64,000 nucleotides of DNA, taken from positions 157,501 to 221,500 of the forward strand of contig CALSTS010000006.1 in assembly GCA_943789335.1 (NCBI GenBank). The letters run 5' to 3'. The translations under genes were made by a program, and so were the position numbers. Positions 1 to 11,495 of this stretch are shown here, piece after piece (positions within the stretch are counted from its first letter, which is position 1; every line of letters starts with the position of its first letter). Below the pieces are notes generated by a model. That model worked only from the letters and a program-made list of their open reading frames with translations, had not been told where the DNA came from and did not search any database. This stretch comes from an uncultured Pseudomonadales bacterium (GTDB lineage: Bacteria > Pseudomonadota > Gammaproteobacteria > Pseudomonadales > Pseudohongiellaceae).

Positions 1-2543
<2,543 letters not shown>

Positions 2544-2720
2544 TATAATCGCAGGCTTTTTACAATAGAGTCGGGTTATGTGATCGTAGCGAAACACTAT
2601 AAGCAAGACATAATGCAAAGCTGTTGAACTTAAACGGTAACTTGTACAGACTAAGAAATAGAAAAGATATGTCAACGATTTGGTTTTTATCGCTTTGTTT
2701 GCGGTAAAAACAACAAGAAT
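2544..2720 (+). other. 23S-5S internal transcribed spacer
   Basis: AT-rich spacer of about 177 nt between the two rRNAs. I see no tRNA in it (no T-loop GTTCRANNC with matching acceptor arms), so this operon has the simple 23S-5S arrangement. Confidence 0.8.
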
Positions 2721-2840
2721 TGCCTGACGACAATAGCGAGTGTGAACCACCTGATCCCATCCCGAACTCAGCAGTGAAACCGCTCAGCGCCGATGGTAGT
2801 GTGGGGTTTCCCCATGTGAGAGTAGGTCATTGTCAGGCAT
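2721..2840 (+). rRNA. rrf: 5S ribosomal RNA
   Basis: A 120-nt gene with complementary ends TGCCTGACGA (start) and TTGTCAGGCAT (end) forming helix I. The conserved interior CCCGAACTCAGCAGTGAAAC and the CGCCGATGGTAGTGTGGGG region are present. Confidence 0.96.
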
Positions 2841-2851
2841 CTAAATAAACA

Positions 2852-2886
2852 AACCTCATCTAGCAGTGCTAGGTGGGGTTTTTTTA
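2852..2886 (+). terminator. rRNA operon intrinsic terminator
   Basis: Stem AACCTCATCTAGC / GCTAGGTGGGGTT (with G-U pairs) around an AGT loop, followed by a run of T. It lies 12 nt after 5S rRNA. Confidence 0.9.
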
Positions 2887-2986
2887 TTTCTGGTGTATGG
2901 ATAATATTCAAATAACTAGTAATAGTTAGCCTATATTATTCTGTATGATTCTTTTCAAAAGATAATATGTAAATAGGTTAAGAAGT

Positions 2987-3886
2987 ATGCAAGCAATCAT
3001 TCGCTATTTCCCTTTATTAGCAATCTTTGCAGCTACAGTTGGTGCCTTTTTGCCTCAATTATTAACGCCACTGTCGAATTTTATAGTTCCTTTATTAACG
3101 CTAATAATGTTTGCTATGGGCTTAACATTGTCTTTTAGCAATTTCAAAAGCGTGTTGCAGCAACCATTAAAAATTATTTTAGGCACATCTCTTCAGTTTA
3201 TTTTGATGCCATTAGCGGCTTTTTTAATCAGCCATTTATTTGCATTGGAAAGAGAGTTAATGATCGGCATGGTTTTAGTGGGTTGTTGTCCCGGCGGGAC
3301 AGCATCAAATGTAATCTGTTATTTAGCTAATGGTGAGCTTGCCTTATCTATATCATTAACCATGGTGTCGACCTTAATGTCTGTTATAGCCACACCACTG
3401 TTAACCTTATTGTATTTAGGTCAGGCTATAGAAGTCCCTATAGCGGGTATGATATCCAGTATCTTCCAGATGGTTATAGTGCCAGTATTTGTAGGCCTTA
3501 TACTAAATACATATTTCAGTAAGAATCTTGTCAAGCTAACTCCCGTGCTTCCAGTAATATCTGTAGTATCTATCGTTTTGATCATTGGAATTGTAGTGGC
3601 CCTGAATAGCGATAATTTAGTAGTGATTAGTGGCTTAGTAATTATTGCCGTCATTCTCCATAATGCAATCGGCATATGTATGGCATATGCAATTTCTAAG
3701 CAGTTTAAGTATGATGAAAAAACCTGCCGTACAATCGCCATAGAAGTAGGAATGCAAAATTCAGGATTAGGTGTAGCATTGGCCAGCCAATTCTATAGTT
3801 CCTTAGCCGCTTTACCTGGTGCAGTATTCAGTTTATGGCACAATTTATCTGGTTCGCTTCTGGCCGGATATTGGTCTAAAAAGTAA
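2987..3886 (+). CDS. Bile acid:sodium symporter (BASS/SBF) family transporter
   Basis: Polytopic inner-membrane protein of 299 aa, the normal length for the BASS family, with about nine to ten hydrophobic segments. Family hallmarks are the N-terminal MFAMGLTLSF segment (about 41-50), the GCCPGGTASNV motif (about 103-113) that forms one of the crossed discontinuous helices, and the late EVGMQNSGLGVALA segment (about 251-264) that forms the other. Bacterial members import small organic anions with Na+ (bile acids, pantoate, 2-keto acids); the substrate here cannot be told. It stands alone after the rRNA terminator, with a long AT-rich leader and only weak AAGAAG upstream of the ATG. Confidence 0.85.
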   Translation: MQAIIRYFPLLAIFAATVGAFLPQLLTPLSNFIVPLLTLIMFAMGLTLSFSNFKSVLQQPLKIILGTSLQFILMPLAAFLISHLFALERELMIGMVLVGCCPGGTASNVICYLANGELALSISLTMVSTLMSVIATPLLTLLYLGQAIEVPIAGMISSIFQMVIVPVFVGLILNTYFSKNLVKLTPVLPVISVVSIVLIIGIVVALNSDNLVVISGLVIIAVILHNAIGICMAYAISKQFKYDEKTCRTIAIEVGMQNSGLGVALASQFYSSLAALPGAVFSLWHNLSGSLLAGYWSKK

Positions 3887-4097
3887 GGGTTAAAAGTAAC
3901 GATTAACAATAATGATTAATTGTATATAGGGCTTAATAAATATACGTAAAATGATTGTAAAGAAGATTTAAATTTTATAAATCCGCTTATAATAGATCCT
4001 AACCAAAAGACTTAACCGCTTGCTAGTACAAAGAGCAAATCTGTCAAGCTCATATAAAACAAACAAAACTTATCACACAAACATAAAGGTGATACCC

Positions 4098-5303
4098 TTG
4101 TTTAAACAAATTCAACATTACAAAAGTGATCCCATCGAGTCTCTATTTGATCGATTGGCGGCAGATGTTAATCCCGCCAAGATTGATCTTGGAATCGGCG
4201 TATATCGTGACTATTCCGGCAAGGTGCCGGTTATGCAAGCTGTTCGACGTGCAGAACAGCAACTTTTCGAACGGGACTTATCAAAGTCCTACTTATCACC
4301 ATTGGGTAATACTGCCTACTGCGAGGATATTGAGAAACTCACTCTGGGTGTTGATCATCCGATTCTGCGTGAAGGCCGAATTGTGTCAGCGCAAACACCG
4401 GGTGCAGGTAGCGCATTACGGGCCGGGGCTGAATTGGTTAATAGCTTAAATCCGGATTCCGAACTTTGGGCATCACAGCCTATCTGGGGTCACCAACTTG
4501 AGTTTTTTGATAAGGTTGGAATAAAGATCAATCACTATCGTTATTATGATCAGCTGAATTCAGTGCTTGATTTTGATGGCATGCTGGAAGATCTCAAAGG
4601 CATGCGACCTAACGATATCTTTTTAGTACATGGCTGTTGCCATAATCCGACAGGCCAGGATCTTAACCTGCAGCAATGGCAAGAGCTTGCCAATATTGTT
4701 AATCAAACAGGTGCTTTGCCTTTCGTTGATATCGCTTATCAGGGCTTTGGTGAAGGTATAGAAGAAGACGTAGCAGGACCTCGCTTATTCGCAGAAAATG
4801 TACCACAGATGCTATTAACGGTGTCTTCATCGAAGTCTTTTGGCATTTATCGAGAAAGAGCAGGGATACTTTCTGTTATTGTTGCATCTGATGATGGTAC
4901 TGATATTGAAAGTGTTCGTCTTAAACTGCGTGATACCGTCAGACAGCTCTATTTTATGGCGCCGGATCATGGTGCAGCTGTGGTTCATGAAATATTATCA
5001 ACGCCTGAATTAGAGCAATTGTGGCGTCAGGAGCTGGATGAGATTCGATTACATATCATTGAAATGCGGCGCTTACTGCGTTTAGCGATTGAAAAAGCTA
5101 ATCCTGATTTCGATGCAGAGTTCATTGAACACCAACACGGTATGTTTTCCTGTCTGCCAATCACTGCTGAAGAACAAGAGCTTATGGAGCAAAAGCACCA
5201 TATCTATATGTTGCCCAATGCGCGGATGAATGTGGCGGCTATGAACAGTAAGCAATCGGCCATTCTGGCAGAGGTTTTTGCTGAAGTCCGAGCTGCTAGG
5301 TGA
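4098..5303 (+). CDS. Aspartate/aromatic amino acid aminotransferase (class I PLP)
   Basis: PLP-dependent transaminase of the AspC/TyrB type, moving amino groups between aspartate or aromatic amino acids and 2-oxoglutarate in the cytoplasm. The frame is open from a TTG at 4020, but the likely start is TTG 4098: it has AAAGGTGA five bases upstream and gives the family-standard N-terminus MFKQIQHYKSDPI. That makes about 401 aa. Visible motifs are IDLGIGVYRDYSG (substrate loop), HGCCHNPTGQD (PLP asparagine region), the Schiff-base lysine in SSSKSFGIYRERAG (Lys246) and a C-terminal active-site arginine region (LPNARMNVAAM). It has its own spacing and no obvious partner gene. AspC and TyrB specificities cannot be separated by eye. 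Confidence 0.9.
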   Translation: MFKQIQHYKSDPIESLFDRLAADVNPAKIDLGIGVYRDYSGKVPVMQAVRRAEQQLFERDLSKSYLSPLGNTAYCEDIEKLTLGVDHPILREGRIVSAQTPGAGSALRAGAELVNSLNPDSELWASQPIWGHQLEFFDKVGIKINHYRYYDQLNSVLDFDGMLEDLKGMRPNDIFLVHGCCHNPTGQDLNLQQWQELANIVNQTGALPFVDIAYQGFGEGIEEDVAGPRLFAENVPQMLLTVSSSKSFGIYRERAGILSVIVASDDGTDIESVRLKLRDTVRQLYFMAPDHGAAVVHEILSTPELEQLWRQELDEIRLHIIEMRRLLRLAIEKANPDFDAEFIEHQHGMFSCLPITAEEQELMEQKHHIYMLPNARMNVAAMNSKQSAILAEVFAEVRAAR

Positions 5304-5429
5304 ATGTAGTGAGATCGACAGTTCTATAAGAAGGCTTTCTGAATTATTTAGCGGTATTTAATCAGCCTCAGTGCTTGTTCTTCTTATTATCTTATTATTT
5401 TACTTATCAGCTTTTTACCTAGTCATTGC

Positions 5430-6017
5430 TTATCGGAAATTTAAACCTTCTATCCAGCTTACCATGGCATGTCTTTCGCCTTCTGTCACTGGGGTAACCA
5501 TATGCCTGACAAATGATGGAAAAATAATAATTGTGCCCTGTTTTCTAACAGTTTCTTTAGGGGGGCAAAGTTCTGGCGGTAGATCAAATATTAAATCGCC
5601 ACCTTCATAATCATCAGAATCAGAAAGCTGCACCGAAAATGACAGCTTGCGTTGAAACATGTTGTCGTTGCACCAGGTGATATCTTCATGCCAGTTATAA
5701 AAACCTTCTTCACTGGACAGGTATTTAGTGTATTGCACATCAATGACCTTTTGAATTTCAAATCCAAATGTAGAACGATTCGCCGCAATGGCATGATCAA
5801 ACACGATATCAAATAACACTTTGTGCTTAGCGTTGCTGTAATTAAAAAACTTTATTTTGGAGCGTCTTGAGTCATTCTTTTTATCGCCAGTGTTAAGTGA
5901 TTCCTTTCTATTGCCTACTAGGCCTTCAGCATCAGGGATCTCGGCTCCCATACGCTTAATCTCCTCACACAGCTCGGGAGCTATTCGGTTCTCCCAGATA
6001 CACCACCAATTTTTCAT
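5430..6017 (-). CDS. 2-oxoglutarate/Fe(II)-dependent oxygenase (prolyl-4-hydroxylase-like fold)
   Basis: Soluble 195-aa protein. The Fe(II) facial triad is visible as His110-x-Asp112 (NWHED) and His172 (FVRHMV), with Arg182 (TEGERHAMVSW) placed to bind 2-oxoglutarate. This is the spacing of P4Hc/PKHD-type hydroxylases. The start at 6017 is chosen because GCAGGAGGAAGAG lies just upstream; an earlier in-frame ATG at 6089 would only add a hydrophobic stretch and overlap that ribosome-binding site. The target could be a free amino acid, a protein side chain or a small peptide; context does not decide. It converges with the upstream aminotransferase gene. Confidence 0.8.
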   Translation of the reverse strand: MKNWWCIWENRIAPELCEEIKRMGAEIPDAEGLVGNRKESLNTGDKKNDSRRSKIKFFNYSNAKHKVLFDIVFDHAIAANRSTFGFEIQKVIDVQYTKYLSSEEGFYNWHEDITWCNDNMFQRKLSFSVQLSDSDDYEGGDLIFDLPPELCPPKETVRKQGTIIIFPSFVRHMVTPVTEGERHAMVSWIEGLNFR

Positions 6018-6204
6018 CGTGACTCTTCCTCCTGCTAATAGGGCTGTAATAATTGCTAAAAAGGTTAATGCCATACTAACGCATTTCAATGGGCGCTATG
6101 TTAGCACTAGATTAATCTACATGCAGGTGCATCAGTGCATTCAATCTTTAATTTATAAAGAAATTTGATATATATCCAAGCTTTTAAGTGAATTTTATCT
6201 AGAC

Positions 6205-6246
6205 GAAAAAAAACGGCCACCCCTCTAAGAAGGATGGCCGCTTTAT
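6205..6246 (-). terminator. Intrinsic terminator of the TonB receptor gene
   Basis: Read on the minus strand: stem CGGCCATCC / GGGGTGGCCG with a short loop, then eight T. It sits just past the stop at 6271. The A-rich side also offers a weaker terminator in the other direction. Confidence 0.88.
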
Positions 6247-6270
6247 TTGACTTACTAAAGAATTACAGTT

Positions 6271-8793
6271 TTAGAAGTTATACTTCGCTCTAATACCGTA
6301 AGTCTGTGGGTTGCCGTAAAGCACCTGTTGAAGTCTAGCTGAAGCGACATAAGTCTCATCAGTTAGATTCATTACGTAAGCCTGAACAGTCCAACTCTCA
6401 TCCTCATATGTGAGCGAGAAGTTGGTTATTGTACGCTCATCATTCAGGTAAAAGTTTTGTTGATCCAAGTTTGAATAGTTCTCATCTGTGTAAGAATAAT
6501 CAATACGTGGAGTCAATGTTCCAGCACCGAATGGAATAGCATAGTCAATGCCTATGTTATAAGACAATTCAGGCGCCTGAATCATAGGCTGTCCTTGATA
6601 TTGCTGAGCGTATGGTGTATAGCTGAAGCAGTTTCCGTTGGGGTCACCATTTCCGTCAACCGCTGTAGCAGGGTTTGGAGCACCACCAGCCACTACTGAA
6701 CAATCTGGCAGGTAGTTGAAGCCATTGGTCGAGTTAGGCGTTAATGCCCAAGCTGGTAGTGAACTCAAAGGTACATCGCTAGCTTGACCGATTTCTGAAT
6801 CCTGCCATGCGAACGAGAAGTTAATGCCCAGATTACCGATAAAGGTCTGTGCTGAGCCTTCAACACCATACATCTCTGCATCAGCGATGTTAGAGTTAGT
6901 AAAGCTCGAACCTAGACCTTGAGGGTCATCAAATACGAAGGTTTCACCCTGCATATTGGCATAATCCATGTAGTAAAAGCCTAGATCGCCAGTAACGGCG
7001 CCATCAAACAATGAGCCTTTCCAACCAAGCTCATAATCATCGACTTCTTCTGGTGCTACACCTTGACCGGCAAAACTACCTGCTTTATACCCTCTGGCAT
7101 AGAAAGCATAGAAATAGTCGGTATCAGTTGGCGACCAGTTCAGACCAATCTTATAGGTTGGTACTTCATTGTCTACGCCATTGACTTGTCCTTCCAGACT
7201 GTTTATAGGTCGTTGTAGGATCAAACATCCCATAGTTGGAACTGCTCCATTTAAATCTGGAACGCCAAGATTATTAGGAGTTAGACCAACTTCTTGACAA
7301 GCAGCCGCAGGGTGAGCACCATCTACCGGGGCTGAAATAGCGAGGAAAGTCTGGTTGTGGCTGTCGTCGGAATTGTAACGAGCACCAATCGCCAGTTCTA
7401 ACTCATCATTAATCTGATAGTTGTACTGACCGAAGATTGCCTGATGTTCAACCGTAGTTGGGGCGATAACATGCACGAACGAAGTTGGTACCGACAATGC
7501 TCCACAAGGAGTAACTGTTCCATCTGGTTGGTTACCACAAGTGAGGTTAGTTTGGCCATTGGCAACGGATAGATTAACAGGTGTAGTTCTGTGGAAATCG
7601 AATACACCCACAATCCAGTTGTTGCCACCATCATCCGCAGATGACAAGGTGATTTCATGTGTCCATGAGCGGTTACTTTCGTCCAGGCTGAAACGCGTTG
7701 GCCAGATTGGCACTGCAGAAACACCAGGATAATCGTCATCACTGTTCCAGTCATTCATCTCCGTGTGCAGTTTGTTATAACCATTTTTGGAGAGAAGCGT
7801 CATGCCATTATCAAATTCATAGGTGAACCACGCAGACCATTGTTGGTTTTGCTGGTAGTTCTTGCCAGGGAATAAATTGATGACTTCAAACGGTTCTGTT
7901 GGGGAGTAATCCGCATGGCGGCTTCTAACTATCCCTTGAACTGGTAAGCCAGTAACTGGGTCAGGCGTATTAACAATTAAGTTTCTTTGGTTAGGCTGAC
8001 GCACGTCACCATGGTTGTTTACCCTATTTTGCTCAACTTTGAATAAGGCTTCAAATTGATCATTAGGTTGCCATAATAAGCCTAAACGAATCTGACGACT
8101 GTCAAGACCACCAGGAGCCTCTAACTCTTGGCCATTACCGAATACGGCGCCACCAAGGTTTTTGTAAAAGCTATTACGTTCTTCAGTGTTCCAGGCAATA
8201 CGAGCAGCCCATGTATCACTCATTGGCAAGTTTATAGCACCTGTTACAGCATTGTGCTGGTAGTTGCCCATTCTGCCTTCAACAAAACCATTGATACCAT
8301 CAAAGTTAGGATTGGCTGAATTGATAAGAATCGCACCACCGGCAGCAGATTGTCCTACGAAAGTTCCCTGTGGACCACGAAGTACCTCAATGGTACCAAC
8401 GTCGAAGAAACCACCGTTCAGACCCATTGGCTCACCGTGGGTGACACCATCATTTACAACCTGTACACCCATTTGAACTGAAGGTGCGAAAGTATTGTTA
8501 CCAATACCACGGATGTTGATGTCGTTACCTACACCGTTATTGGTAATCTGAATACCAGGCATAGCATTTTGTAAATCTTGAAGTTGTGTAATTCCACCAG
8601 CGGACAACATGTCTTGGTTGAATACTTCCATAGAAATAGAAGTTGTTTGTTCAGTTGCTTCACGACGTTCAGCCGTAACAACTACTTCTTCAATCTGACG
8701 TTGCGCAAAGCCGGCGTTGGCACCCATGCCAACAGCTACTGCGGTAGCGATAGATAGAGTAAGCGGTCTTATTTTGTAAGATTTGGATTTCAT
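6271..8793 (-). CDS. TonB-dependent outer-membrane receptor
   Basis: About 840 aa. A signal peptide ends at NAGFA|Q; a TonB box-like IEEVVVTAERR follows, then the plug domain (ISMEVFNQDMLSAGG ... IRGIGNN ... IEVLRGPQGTFVGQSAAGGAI) and a long beta-barrel ending in an aromatic residue (RAKYNF). Such proteins import large or scarce ligands (siderophores, oligosaccharides, B12, aromatic compounds) with energy from TonB. The plug VLRGPQG and AAGGAI motifs are typical of the marine/sphingomonad receptor class used for non-iron substrates. The ATG at 8793 is preferred because GGGGG lies nine bases upstream; a GTG at 8802 is in frame but abuts that site. It has its own terminator and no adjacent ExbBD. 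The substrate is unknown. Confidence 0.93.
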   Translation of the reverse strand: MKSKSYKIRPLTLSIATAVAVGMGANAGFAQRQIEEVVVTAERREATEQTTSISMEVFNQDMLSAGGITQLQDLQNAMPGIQITNNGVGNDINIRGIGNNTFAPSVQMGVQVVNDGVTHGEPMGLNGGFFDVGTIEVLRGPQGTFVGQSAAGGAILINSANPNFDGINGFVEGRMGNYQHNAVTGAINLPMSDTWAARIAWNTEERNSFYKNLGGAVFGNGQELEAPGGLDSRQIRLGLLWQPNDQFEALFKVEQNRVNNHGDVRQPNQRNLIVNTPDPVTGLPVQGIVRSRHADYSPTEPFEVINLFPGKNYQQNQQWSAWFTYEFDNGMTLLSKNGYNKLHTEMNDWNSDDDYPGVSAVPIWPTRFSLDESNRSWTHEITLSSADDGGNNWIVGVFDFHRTTPVNLSVANGQTNLTCGNQPDGTVTPCGALSVPTSFVHVIAPTTVEHQAIFGQYNYQINDELELAIGARYNSDDSHNQTFLAISAPVDGAHPAAACQEVGLTPNNLGVPDLNGAVPTMGCLILQRPINSLEGQVNGVDNEVPTYKIGLNWSPTDTDYFYAFYARGYKAGSFAGQGVAPEEVDDYELGWKGSLFDGAVTGDLGFYYMDYANMQGETFVFDDPQGLGSSFTNSNIADAEMYGVEGSAQTFIGNLGINFSFAWQDSEIGQASDVPLSSLPAWALTPNSTNGFNYLPDCSVVAGGAPNPATAVDGNGDPNGNCFSYTPYAQQYQGQPMIQAPELSYNIGIDYAIPFGAGTLTPRIDYSYTDENYSNLDQQNFYLNDERTITNFSLTYEDESWTVQAYVMNLTDETYVASARLQQVLYGNPQTYGIRAKYNF

Positions 8794-9205
8794 TGAATCC
8801 ACCCCCTTAATTTAGATTAAGATTTAATTGTTTTAACTCTTTAATGGTATAGAAAACCCAAAATAACAACTCAAGAAACATGCGTAATAAGCCATGTTTA
8901 TTGTGTAAAAATAATGGATTCCCGATTCCAAGGGGCCATCTTGCCATGCTTTGAAGGGAAATAAAAGCCTTTATTCAGATAAAATTCACATTGGTGGGGG
9001 GTGTTTGTGTTGTCACAGGCTTGGAATTATTAAGTAACACAATTATCAGAAGAATCAGTATGTTAGTTATTTTAGATGATTTAGTTTGCTAAGTTGAAAA
9101 AGTCAGAGGAGTGATACGTTTTTTTTGAAGAATTCTGAACGATTTTCATGCGAAAATATTTGCGCTATCTTGTTCTATTGGCTGTGAAATCAACTAGCTA
9201 ATTAA
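8794..9205. other. Gene-free region upstream of the TonB receptor
   Basis: About 410 bp, AT-rich, between the receptor start and the stop of the 2-hydroxyacid dehydrogenase gene (both minus strand). It presumably holds the receptor promoter and leader. I see no convincing -35/-10 pair, small ORF or structured RNA. Confidence 0.5.
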
Positions 9206-10171
9206 CTAGACAACCTTACTGGGTAAAGCCGTTCCTGCAAAAAATGCATCCAAGTTATCTATCGCAAGCATGCCCATAGCCGTTCTTACTTCTAGCGTGG
9301 CTGAGCCGATATGCGGCAATAAGCTGACGTTATCTAAAGCACGTAAAGCTTCAGGTACGTGTGGTTCCTGACTGTATACATCCAGACCAGCGCCAGCAAG
9401 TTGACCTGTGCTTAGGGCTTCTATTAGGGCTGATTGATCAATGCAGTCTCCACGAGCGGTATTAATTAAATAGGCGCTGGGTTTTAATTTGGCAATGTGG
9501 GCTGCACTAATTAGAGGGCTTGAGCCGCCTCCAGGGGCATGGATAGAGACTACATCAGCCAGTGCCATCACCTCATCAATGCTATGTAACTGCTTTGCTG
9601 CAAAATCCAGATTGGACACCTGTGAGCGATTATAGAAAATGACTTTCATGCCCAATCCAAATACTGCGCGCTTGGCTGTTGCCTGGCCAATACGCCCCAT
9701 GCCAATGATGCCAAGCGTTTTACCTTGCACGCTGCAGCCTAAGCCTGCAGTTAATGAAAAGTCATTCCAACGGTTTTCACGTAATTTACGTTCCGACGCA
9801 TAAGCTCGACGAGTTGTCGCAAGTATTAATAGCAGAGCGATGTCTGCCGTGGCATCTGTTAATACGTCTGGCGTGTTGGATACAGTAACTCCCTGTGCAC
9901 GGGCTGTATCGATAGCAATATTATTATAGCCGACACCTATATTGGCAATGATTCGCACCTGACGGCCAGGCGTTTGTAAAAGGCTGCTATCGATTCGATC
10001 ACTGACAGTTGGGACCAAGGCATCGTATTCAGTCATTGCTCTTGCCAGCTCAGAAGAGCTCAATGCTTTGTCGTCTTGGTTAAGGCTGACGTCATAAGAT
10101 GCTTTTAATCGCGCTTCAACTGCAACAGGCAATGTCCTGGTAACTAACACTTTTGCTTGGTTTTTTTTCAT
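9206..10171 (-). CDS. D-2-hydroxyacid dehydrogenase (glyoxylate/hydroxypyruvate reductase type)
   Basis: Cytoplasmic NAD(P)H-dependent enzyme of 321 aa, standard for the family. The catalytic domain is split around a Rossmann domain with GMGRIG (157-162). Catalytic residues are Arg240 (NTARGD), Glu269 (SQEP) and His287 (LPHIGSAT). The family interconverts 2-keto acids (glyoxylate, hydroxypyruvate, pyruvate) and D-2-hydroxy acids. Given the class V glyoxylate-type aminotransferases and hydroxy-acid dehydrogenases elsewhere in the window, glyoxylate or hydroxypyruvate is a reasonable inference, not shown. The start at 10171 has only a weak ribosome-binding site. Confidence 0.88.
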   Translation of the reverse strand: MKKNQAKVLVTRTLPVAVEARLKASYDVSLNQDDKALSSSELARAMTEYDALVPTVSDRIDSSLLQTPGRQVRIIANIGVGYNNIAIDTARAQGVTVSNTPDVLTDATADIALLLILATTRRAYASERKLRENRWNDFSLTAGLGCSVQGKTLGIIGMGRIGQATAKRAVFGLGMKVIFYNRSQVSNLDFAAKQLHSIDEVMALADVVSIHAPGGGSSPLISAAHIAKLKPSAYLINTARGDCIDQSALIEALSTGQLAGAGLDVYSQEPHVPEALRALDNVSLLPHIGSATLEVRTAMGMLAIDNLDAFFAGTALPSKVV

Positions 10172-10284
10172 GCGGTACCAATCATCTAAGCTAGAACGTA
10201 AAAGCTAGATTATTCGAGTATGCTTTTCTAAGCAATTATTTGTATAGTTGCTAGCAAGTTGAAAACCATTGGCTAAGGATTCTT

Positions 10285-11400
10285 ATGATTAAAATATTTA
10301 CCGGCATCTTTCGAATGAAATTATATTTTATTGCCTGCTATTTAGTTACTAGTTTAGGTTTTAGTTCAGTTGCTTGGGCGCAATCGCAAGCTTCACTGCC
10401 TCGGTTTGAGCTGGACCTTTTGTGGCCGGAAGTCCCAATGAATGAAAATTGGCTGACTGGCGGTTTAGGTGGTATGTGCATGGGGCAACGCGATGAAGTG
10501 TATTTGTTAAATAGACAAAATGTCGTCGAAGCCGATCTTGACGCTGCCTTATTAGCCCCCCCAGTTATCGTGCTGAATAAACAAGGACAGGTGATCAATG
10601 GCTGGGGGGATGCAGAGCTGATAGGCGGGCGCATACATGATTGCGATGTAGATGACGAAGGAAATATTTGGGTGATTGCAGCAGCTACCGGGCATATTCA
10701 AAAGTATTCTCCTGCTGGGGAATTGCTTATGCAAGTTGGCGAAAGCGGAAGATATGACTCTTCTAATGGCTCACGTGATGGAATCCCGCTTAATTCAGAT
10801 AGTGCAACTTTTTATCTGCCGGCCGCAATTGATGTAGACAGTGCCACTGGCGACATTTTTGTTGCGGATGGGGAGGTGCCAGGCGGGAATACTCGGATTG
10901 CAGTGTTAAATAAAGATGGCGAGTTTTTACGGCAGTGGCGTTTGGTAAGGCAGGCAGGAGAAGAAGATGTTTTTGCTGGGCCGCATTGCCTGCGCCTAGC
11001 TAACGATGGTTTGGTCTATGTTTGTGATCGAAGCGGCAACCGGGTGCAAGTGTTTAATCAGCAAGGACAGATACAGCAGATCATTGATGCTCATTTTAAC
11101 CCTCTCACATCACCTGTTGGAAGAGAGGGTGGCAATCGAGGTAATGCAGTTGTTCTAGCATTTTCGGCAGATCCAGAGCAGCAGTATTTATATGTCATTA
11201 ACCAAAACAGTGTGCAAATCGAAGTGTATGATCGCTTAAGCGGGCAAATGTTAACGAGTTTTGGAAATGGTCCCGGGCGCTATCGTGGCCAGTTTGAACT
11301 ACCTCATGGAATTGGCGTTGATTCAGAAGGCAATGTAATTATTGCTGAACAAGAAGGACGTCGAGTACAGAAATTCAACTTTGTTGGTTTGACGCCTTGA
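10285..11400 (+). CDS. Exported NHL-repeat six-bladed beta-propeller protein
   Basis: A 371-aa protein with a signal peptide ending VAWA|Q. Repeated propeller strands with NHL-type signatures follow: INGWGDAELIGGRIHDCDVDDEGNIWV, IQKYSPAGELL, GDIFVADGE, GLVYVCDRSGNRVQVFNQQGQ, and GQFELPHGIGVDSEGNVIIAEQEGRRVQKF at the end (each with the usual D-x-G-N-x-hydrophobic core). It resembles the propeller of peptidyl-amidating lyases and similar secreted proteins, but no enzymatic role can be assigned. ATG 10285 is preceded by AAGGA at good spacing. It is divergent from the hydroxyacid dehydrogenase and may share that intergenic region for regulation. Confidence 0.82.
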   Translation: MIKIFTGIFRMKLYFIACYLVTSLGFSSVAWAQSQASLPRFELDLLWPEVPMNENWLTGGLGGMCMGQRDEVYLLNRQNVVEADLDAALLAPPVIVLNKQGQVINGWGDAELIGGRIHDCDVDDEGNIWVIAAATGHIQKYSPAGELLMQVGESGRYDSSNGSRDGIPLNSDSATFYLPAAIDVDSATGDIFVADGEVPGGNTRIAVLNKDGEFLRQWRLVRQAGEEDVFAGPHCLRLANDGLVYVCDRSGNRVQVFNQQGQIQQIIDAHFNPLTSPVGREGGNRGNAVVLAFSADPEQQYLYVINQNSVQIEVYDRLSGQMLTSFGNGPGRYRGQFELPHGIGVDSEGNVIIAEQEGRRVQKFNFVGLTP

Positions 11401-11410
11401 ATCAATAGTT

Positions 11411-11446
11411 CAAAAAAAACCCACCTTGCAAATGCTTAGTGGGTTT
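11411..11446 (-). terminator. Intrinsic terminator (aldehyde dehydrogenase gene)
   Basis: Minus strand: AACCCAC ... GTGGGTT stem followed by eight T. It lies between the convergent stops at 11400 and 11496 and may also slow transcription from the + side. Confidence 0.87.
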
Positions 11447-11495
11447 CATTCGTTTCGACTTGTTAAAGCTTTTCAGCTCATTAAGTCTAAGGTAT

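Noticed and set aside
5371-5610. 79-codon + strand frame beginning with a hydrophobic segment
   Set aside because: It is antisense to the well-supported 2OG-oxygenase gene and lacks a ribosome-binding site.
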